From positions 1-10,320 of the forward strand of contig CAZYWA010000261.1 of the NCBI GenBank assembly GCA_964650975.1: a DNA stretch of 10,320 bases. The letters run 5' to 3'. The position numbers were made by a program, and so were the translations under genes. This DNA is from CAZYWA01 sp964650975 [NCBI: uncultured bacterium]. Lineage in GTDB: Bacteria; JADJOY01. Below the pieces are notes generated by a model. It did no database searches. It was not told the DNA's origin and was given only the letters and a program-made list of their open reading frames with translations. This document shows positions 6,093 through 10,320 of the stretch, one piece after another. Positions within the stretch are counted from its first letter, which is position 1; each line of letters starts with the position of its first letter.

Positions 6093-8015
6093 CTAGAGGA
6101 GCGGCGTTCGGACGGAAGCGACGTTCGAGTAGCCGGACTTCGCGGCGCCGCTGGTCGCGGCCACGCGGAAGTAATACGTCCGTCCGCGCTCGAGCCCGGT
6201 GCTCGACCAGCGGGTGTTGCTGGCGGGAAGCGTCGCGACCTCGGTGAAGCTCCGCCCGTCGGTCGAGCGCTCGACCGTGAAGCCGGTCGCGGCGCTGACA
6301 CCCGGTTCTCCGCCCGCCGCACGCCACGCGAGGTCGACGGTGTGCACCCTGGGGGCGGTCGCTGTGAGCTTGGAGGGCACGCCCAGCCCGCTCGACACGA
6401 CCGGCAGGTCGATCCACGACGGATAGGTCGAGTCGAGCAGGATGTGGGTCGTGCCGATCGTCGCCACCGCTCCCGGATCGTCCGAATGCGCCGACCCATC
6501 CTGCATGTTCTTGTCGAAGCGATCGTAGTTCGAGGGCTCGACCAGCACCCGCAGCGCGTCGCCCGGCGGGATGGTGATGGCGATCGACGGCAGCTTCACG
6601 TCCATCTCGTAGACGGGGCCGTTGCTCAGGAATTCCGGTTCCTCGTACTGATCGCGGAGCGACGCCCGGTGGATCGAGTCGACGATCAGCATCGAGGTCC
6701 CGTCCGGATGGACTTGCGTGAGCCGCACCGCGATGTCGGTGTCCACGACGGTCGACGTGAAATGAAGGTGCGCCACCGGGCGGCCGGCGATCGCAAGCGG
6801 CGCGGCGTAGGGCGTGGTGGTGAAGCCCAGCACGTCGGGCCGGGACTCGATGGGCCTGAGATCGCCCGGGCCGATCGTCGTGTTGGTGTCGTCGAGCACC
6901 GCGCCGAAGAGCGTCGGGACCGGGTCGTTGGGGTTGGCCGAGTAGAAGCGCGCCGACTCGGTCGATGACGGCACGCTGGTGCCGAGCAGGGTCTGCCGCA
7001 TGTAGTTCGTCTGCGTCGTGACTTCGGTGGGCGGCCACACCGGCGAGCTCACCCAGCGGGCCTCGTTGGTCTGGTAGTAGCGATAGGTCGGCTGCTGGTC
7101 GTAGCCGTTCGCGATGCCGCGCATGTAGTAGTCGAAGAACTGGAGCGCCGCCTCGGACGCCATGGTCGCCGCGTCCGGGTAGCTCAGCTGGCCCTGCTGC
7201 GCCTGGTTGACGCTGGCGTGAGTCCACGGGCCGATGAGCGCCTTCTGCGTGCCGAGCGCACCCGGCGCGCCGCCGGTTTGCATCCGCTGCATCTCGTTCA
7301 GCGTCGCGTCGGTCTCGTGGTCGTACCAGCCGGTCACGTGCAGCATCGGAATGCGGATCTGGTTCACCGGGGCATCGGTGGCATCCACGTAGGCCCACCA
7401 GCTGTCGTAGTAAGGGTGAGGCTTGGTGGCGGCACCGTCGCCCAAGCTCGAGTCGTCGCGGTTCTTCTGGTAGACGCCGCCCGGATAGCTCAGGTCGTCG
7501 TAGGCTTCCTTCCAGAAATAGGTGACGGGCACGCCGGCCAGCAGGTGCGGCGGCGCCTCCTGTGCGGTCCCCACCAGTGCCGTGCCGAGCGCCGAGTAGC
7601 CCCAGGCTCCGACCTTGCCGTTCGACCACTTCTGCTGCGCCACCCACTCGACCGCGTCGTAGCCGTCTTGCCCGTGGGTCGGGCAGCCGGGGTACTGGGC
7701 GCTCGTCGAGCCGTAGAAACCCCGCCAGTCGATCACCACCCAGCCGTAGCTCGGGCTCTTGAACAGCGCGTCGGTGTCCTGGTCGTCCTCGAAGGTGGCC
7801 GACCAGTACGCTTTGTCGTACGGGGTCTGAACCACGATGATCGGCCAGGGGCCGCCGCCCGAGCTCGGCAAGTAGACGTCCGCGGCGAGCGATTGGCCGT
7901 CGCGCATCGCGATCGCGATCGCCTTCTGCTCGAAGACGTAGGCGAGCGCGGGAGTGGGTGACCAGGCGAGACCGATCCCGCCCGCGACCGCGGTCGCGAG
8001 CACCAGGCGCGCCAT
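6093..8015 (-). CDS. exported S15/CocE-type hydrolase with one C-terminal Fn3 domain
   Basis: Predicted secreted serine hydrolase of 640 residues in the X-Pro dipeptidyl-peptidase (S15) / CocE-NonD family, acting on acyl, ester or peptide bonds. A Sec signal peptide occupies residues 1-25 (cut after ALA). The alpha/beta-hydrolase part shows TPYDK (64-68; Tyr66 is the expected oxyanion tyrosine), DWRGFYGS (96-103), nucleophile Ser141 in GYSALG, Asp232 in GWYD and His266 in GPWTHAS. About 370-540 form the C-terminal jelly-roll of the family. About 545-638 form one fibronectin type III domain, often a spacer or surface adhesion module. The family usually has GxSYxG at the nucleophile; here the Tyr is Ala142. 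The ATG at 8015 was chosen because the signal peptide starts there, although no strong Shine-Dalgarno precedes it and the frame is open further upstream. Substrate cannot be told from sequence. Confidence 0.92.
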   Translation of the reverse strand: MARLVLATAVAGGIGLAWSPTPALAYVFEQKAIAIAMRDGQSLAADVYLPSSGGGPWPIIVVQTPYDKAYWSATFEDDQDTDALFKSPSYGWVVIDWRGFYGSTSAQYPGCPTHGQDGYDAVEWVAQQKWSNGKVGAWGYSALGTALVGTAQEAPPHLLAGVPVTYFWKEAYDDLSYPGGVYQKNRDDSSLGDGAATKPHPYYDSWWAYVDATDAPVNQIRIPMLHVTGWYDHETDATLNEMQRMQTGGAPGALGTQKALIGPWTHASVNQAQQGQLSYPDAATMASEAALQFFDYYMRGIANGYDQQPTYRYYQTNEARWVSSPVWPPTEVTTQTNYMRQTLLGTSVPSSTESARFYSANPNDPVPTLFGAVLDDTNTTIGPGDLRPIESRPDVLGFTTTPYAAPLAIAGRPVAHLHFTSTVVDTDIAVRLTQVHPDGTSMLIVDSIHRASLRDQYEEPEFLSNGPVYEMDVKLPSIAITIPPGDALRVLVEPSNYDRFDKNMQDGSAHSDDPGAVATIGTTHILLDSTYPSWIDLPVVSSGLGVPSKLTATAPRVHTVDLAWRAAGGEPGVSAATGFTVERSTDGRSFTEVATLPASNTRWSSTGLERGRTYYFRVAATSGAAKSGYSNVASVRTPLL

Positions 8016-8082
8016 CCGTGAACGACCGGCTGAATCCACCACCAAACCCGAGGGTGGTCCGCGAAGGATCGAGAACGAGAGC

Positions 8083-8112
8083 AGACTACGAGCTTCTGGG
8101 CGAGCGTGGCAA
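8083..8112 (-). promoter_or_regulatory. weak candidate promoter for the 6093-8015 hydrolase
   Basis: On the minus strand TTGCCA (8107-8112) and TAGTCT (8083-8088) are separated by 18 bp, resembling a housekeeping -35/-10 pair (5/6 and 3/6 matches to TTGACA/TATAAT). The implied leader is about 60 nt and would contain the short hairpin at 8038-8058. The -10 match is poor and the consensus may not apply in this organism. Confidence 0.2.
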
Positions 8113-8175
8113 CGAATTGCGCCCACAGTTTTTACGTCCATTCGAGACGGGATGGGTGTGTCCGTTTGGCAGCGT

Positions 8176-8189
8176 GGCGGGCGCCCGCC
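8176..8189. repeat. 14-bp perfect palindrome
   Basis: GGCGGGCGCCCGCC reads the same on both strands. It lies about 65 bp upstream of the candidate -35 of the downstream hydrolase. It could be a dimeric regulator site, but GC-only palindromes are expected fairly often in this base composition. Confidence 0.35.
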
Positions 8190-8376
8190 CCGGGGCACGG
8201 CCGGCCATCGCACCGACTCTGAGCGCAGGCCGGCCCGCATTCGGCCTCGCGCCTACGTCATCACGACGACCACGCCGTCGCGACGCTCGGCCTCGAGCAC
8301 CCCGGAACGGGCGCCCGCCGCCACGCTGCCTCGCGATCGAGCACGCTTGTTTCGCCGCGAGCGGCTTGAAAGCCTC

Positions 8377-8393
8377 CCCGGAGAAACTCTGGG
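8377..8393. repeat. 7-bp hairpin with AAA loop
   Basis: CCCGGAG and CTCTGGG pair around an AAA triloop. One pair is G-U when read as plus-strand RNA but would be a C-A mismatch in minus-strand RNA, so the fold is better in the plus sense. Confidence 0.35.
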
Positions 8394-8422
8394 ACAATCC
8401 TTTGGTAGGCGTTCCCTCGTCA

Positions 8423-8466
8423 GTCGGTTCGAGGACGCTTGAGCTCGCCGTCAAACCCGAACCGAC
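8423..8466. repeat. 9-bp perfect inverted repeat, 26-nt spacing
   Basis: GTCGGTTCG (8423-8431) and CGAACCGAC (8458-8466) are exact reverse complements. The left arm resembles a tRNA T-loop, but the rest of a tRNA is absent. It could be a stem of a larger RNA or the ends of a small repeat element. Confidence 0.45.
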
Positions 8467-8484
8467 CGCTCACGTGGTTTTCGG

Positions 8485-8507
8485 GCCGGCGCCGAAAGGC
8501 GCCCGGC
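8485..8507. repeat. GAAA-capped GC hairpin
   Basis: GGCGCC (8488-8493) and GGCGCC (8498-8503) pair around GAAA, a stable GNRA tetraloop if transcribed in the plus sense. Three more pairs (8485-8487 with 8505-8507) extend the stem past one bulged C at 8504. Confidence 0.5.
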
Positions 8508-8534
8508 GAACGTAGTGAGCCGCCTCGGGTGGGG

Positions 8535-8581
8535 CCTCGAAAAAAAAGGCACTTTTTCGGGGCGGTGGCTGGAACAGCACC
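8535..8581 (-). terminator. candidate terminator region after the truncated hydrolase
   Basis: Two hairpins follow the stop codon of the minus-strand gene ending at 8590. The first (8564-8581) is 7 bp with one bulge and a 3-nt loop. The second (8534-8563) pairs an A/T tract plus GC arms, and places eight consecutive U residues (8540-8547) in the minus-strand transcript. The U-run falls in the loop and 3' arm of the second hairpin, about 16 nt after the first hairpin, so the layout is not the classic stem followed directly by U-tract. The second stem also pairs slightly better in plus-sense RNA. Confidence 0.35.
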
Positions 8582-8589
8582 CGGACAAC

Positions 8590-10320
8590 TCAGAGAAGCG
8601 GAGTGCGCGCCGAGGCCACGTTCGTGTAGGACGAGCTGCCCGCGGCATTGAAGGCGGACACCCGGTAGTAATAGGTCTGGCTCCGCTTGAGCCCGGTGTT
8701 CGACCAGCACGTGGTGTTCGCTGCGAGCGTCGCGACCGCCGCGAACGCGCGGCCGTCGGTGGAGCGCTCCACGACAAAGCCGGTCTCGCTCGGCGACTGG
8801 TCCTTCCAGGTGAGATCGATGCGCCCGCTCGACGCCTTCGCACCCAGGCTCGCCGGCGCCGCCGGAGGTCCGCTCGGAGTGGTGGCGCTTGCGGCGTTCG
8901 AGGGCGGCGAATCGCCGGCCGGCGCCACCGCTCGCACCCGGTACCAGTAGGTCAGCCCGCTCGCGAGGTTCCCGTCCGCGAACGTGGTATCGCCGGCGCC
9001 CACCGACGCGACCGGCGTGAAGCTCAGGCCGTCGGCCGAGCGCTCGACGGCGAAGCCGCTCGCGTTGCCGCTCGTGTCCTGCCACGCGAGTCCGATCGCG
9101 CTCGGCGAGGTCGGATTCGCCGAGAGCCCGCTGGGAGCGGCGAGCCCGCCGGCCGCGACCAGCGGCAGATCGAGCGATGAGGGGTGGCCCGAGTCGAGCA
9201 GGATCTGGATCGTGCCGGTCTTCGCCACCGCTCCGGGATCGTCCGAGTGCGACGACCCGTCTTGCATGTTCTTGTCGAAACGATCGTAGTTCGACGGCTC
9301 GACCAGCACCCGCAACGCGTCGCCCGGGGGAATGGTGATCGCCACCGACGGCAGCGTCACGTCCATCGCGTAGACCGTGCCCGGGCTCAGGAGCTGGGCG
9401 CCGGTGTACTGACTGCGCAGCGACGCGCGGTGGATCGAGTCGACGATCAGCATCGAGGTGCCGTCGGGGTGCACCTGGGTGAGCCGCACCGCGATGTCGG
9501 TGTCGATCACGGTCGACGTGAAGTGGAAGTGCGCGACCGGGCGGCCCGCGAAGGCCAGTGCCGTGGACGAGGGCGTGGTGGTGAAGCTCAGGACATCGCT
9601 GCGGGACTCGATGGGCTGCAGGTCACCGGGGCCGATGGTGGTGTTGGTATCGTCGAGCACCGCGCCGAAGAGGGTCGGCACCGGATTCGCGGGATTCGCG
9701 ACGTAGGAGCGCGAGGCTTCGTTCGGCGCCGGCGCCTTGGTGCCGAGCTTGGTCTGACGGAGGTAATTCCTCTGCACCGTGGCGCCGCTCGGCGGCCAGC
9801 TCGCGGAGCTGACCCAGCGCGCTTCGTTGGTCTGGTAGTAACGGAAGGTCGGCTGCTGCTCGTAACCGTTGGCGAGGCCGCGCAGGTAGAAGTCGAAGAA
9901 CTGGAGCGCGGCCTCGGCCGCCGAGGTCGACGCGTCCGGGTAGCTGAGCTGCCCTTGCTGCGCCTGGTCGACGCTGGCGTGGGTCCACGGGCCGATCATC
10001 GCCTTCTGCTTGCCGATCGCGCCGCCCGCACCGCCGGTCTGCACGCGCTGCATCTCGCGAAGCGTGATGTCGGTCTCGTGATCGTACCAGCCGCTCACGT
10101 GCAGCATCGGGATCTGGATCTGGTTCACCGGCGAGGCGTTGGCGTCCACGTACGACCACCAGCTGTCCTCGTAGGGATGCGGCTTGGTGAGGTAGCCGTT
10201 GCCGAAGTTCGAATCGTTGCGGTTCTTCTGGTAGACGCCGCCGGGGTAGCTCAGGTCCTCGTAATGCTCCTGCCAGTAGTAGGTGATGGGCACGGCTGCG
10301 AGCAGGTGCGGGGGAGCTTC
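8590..10320 (-). CDS. S15/CocE-type hydrolase with two Fn3 domains, 5' end beyond window
   Basis: Paralogue of the neighbouring S15/CocE hydrolase; 576 residues are visible and the frame is open to the window edge at EAPPHLLAAV, so the signal peptide and nucleophile Ser lie outside. Visible residue n aligns with residue n+152 of the neighbour without net indel over the first 388 residues; I count 302 identities (about 78%). Asp80 (GWYD) and His114 (GPWTHAS) complete the triad. The jelly-roll runs to about residue 390, then Fn3 domains at about 394-483 and 487-574. The last Fn3 matches the neighbour's only Fn3 (about 65% over 63 residues, both ending RTPLL); the first is extra. No cell-wall or type IX sorting signal is seen. 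A GTG at 10293 is internal to the conserved domain and is not the start. Substrate unknown, presumably similar to or diverged from its paralogue. Confidence 0.92.
   Translation of the reverse strand, partial: EAPPHLLAAVPITYYWQEHYEDLSYPGGVYQKNRNDSNFGNGYLTKPHPYEDSWWSYVDANASPVNQIQIPMLHVSGWYDHETDITLREMQRVQTGGAGGAIGKQKAMIGPWTHASVDQAQQGQLSYPDASTSAAEAALQFFDFYLRGLANGYEQQPTFRYYQTNEARWVSSASWPPSGATVQRNYLRQTKLGTKAPAPNEASRSYVANPANPVPTLFGAVLDDTNTTIGPGDLQPIESRSDVLSFTTTPSSTALAFAGRPVAHFHFTSTVIDTDIAVRLTQVHPDGTSMLIVDSIHRASLRSQYTGAQLLSPGTVYAMDVTLPSVAITIPPGDALRVLVEPSNYDRFDKNMQDGSSHSDDPGAVAKTGTIQILLDSGHPSSLDLPLVAAGGLAAPSGLSANPTSPSAIGLAWQDTSGNASGFAVERSADGLSFTPVASVGAGDTTFADGNLASGLTYWYRVRAVAPAGDSPPSNAASATTPSGPPAAPASLGAKASSGRIDLTWKDQSPSETGFVVERSTDGRAFAAVATLAANTTCWSNTGLKRSQTYYYRVSAFNAAGSSSYTNVASARTPLL

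Larger units (their letters stand above)
8016..8589. other. 574-bp structured spacer without a supported gene
   Basis: The spacer separates two paralogous hydrolase genes on the same strand. Open frames here have low-complexity Arg/Pro/Gly-rich translations typical of non-coding GC-rich DNA, so I call no gene. It holds a 6-bp hairpin in the leader of the downstream gene (8038-8043 with 8053-8058), two 8-bp palindromes GGCCGGCC (8199-8206 and 8228-8235), a 14-bp palindrome, a 7-bp hairpin, a 9-bp perfect inverted repeat, a GAAA-capped hairpin and an A/T-tract hairpin near the upstream gene's stop. The end nearer the upstream gene (about 8340-8565) is the most structured and may be an interspersed intergenic repeat or an RNA. 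Confidence 0.6.

Noticed and set aside
6068-6499. Upstream extension of the ketopantoate-reductase gene
   Set aside because: The frame is open by chance through the end of the S15 gene. The extension is Arg/Ser/Pro-rich, and the Rossmann fold starts right after GTG 6067.
8370-8400. Faint similarity to a glycine riboswitch core (GAAACTCTGGGACAA)
   Set aside because: The conserved stems and the second half of the aptamer are missing, and it does not lie in a sensible leader position.
8423-8445. Possible tRNA T-arm (GGTTCGAG)
   Set aside because: No 5-bp T-stem, acceptor or anticodon arm can be built around it. It is simply one arm of the inverted repeat.
8086-8454. Open reading frame of about 122 codons on the minus strand in the spacer
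   Set aside because: The translation is low-complexity Arg/Gly/Ala/Pro with no domain, and the frame spans the hairpins and the candidate promoter. Similar spurious frames occur on the other strand at 7958-8515.
6410-10320. Mobile element or composite transposon explanation for the hydrolase duplication
   Set aside because: No transposase, terminal inverted repeats or target-site duplications are seen; simple tandem duplication explains the pair.
1-10320. CRISPR array, defence island or biosynthetic cluster
   Set aside because: No regularly spaced repeats, nucleases, methylases or synthases are present; the genes are hydrolases, a reductase, a sigma factor and a carbonic-anhydrase-like protein.

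Overview
This is a GC-rich window (roughly two thirds G+C by eye) from a Gram-negative-type bacterium. The evidence is two lipobox signal peptides, a Tat signal peptide, heavy use of GTG/TTG starts, and an ECF sigma factor of the type expanded in soil and environmental phyla. Acidobacteriota, Planctomycetota, Gemmatimonadota, Eisenbacteria and Myxococcota would all fit. The sequence alone does not fix the phylum. There are no insertion sequences, CRISPR arrays, tRNAs or rRNAs, and no broken genes.

Layout. (1) 81-3754, minus strand: a two-gene unit. An uncharacterised 679-residue lipoprotein comes first, then a GH43 glycosidase lipoprotein starting on a GTG that overlaps the previous stop by 4 bp. 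It looks like a small surface or periplasmic glycan-processing cassette. (2) 3788-4342, plus strand: a short Tat-exported beta-class carbonic-anhydrase-like protein, divergent from the cassette across only 33 bp. (3) 4367-8015, minus strand: a probable three-gene run in the order S15/CocE-type hydrolase with one Fn3 domain, then a ketopantoate-reductase family protein (25-bp gap), then an ECF sigma factor (60-bp gap). The sigma factor converges on the carbonic-anhydrase gene across 24 bp. (4) 8016-8589: a 574-bp gene-free spacer rich in hairpins and palindromes. (5) 8590-10320, minus strand: a second S15/CocE hydrolase, cut by the window edge. It is about 78% identical to the first over 388 residues with no net indel, but carries two Fn3 domains instead of one.

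Four of the six proteins look exported or surface-associated: two lipoproteins, one Tat substrate, and an Fn3 hydrolase with a Sec-type signal. The truncated hydrolase is presumably exported too. The most interesting unknown is the 679-residue lipoprotein, probably a helical-toroid plus beta-sandwich carbohydrate-active protein that I cannot assign to a named family. Next come the non-canonical nucleophile elbow of the duplicated hydrolases, the minimal exported beta-CA, and the structured spacer. I see no convincing new multi-gene defence or mobile system here.
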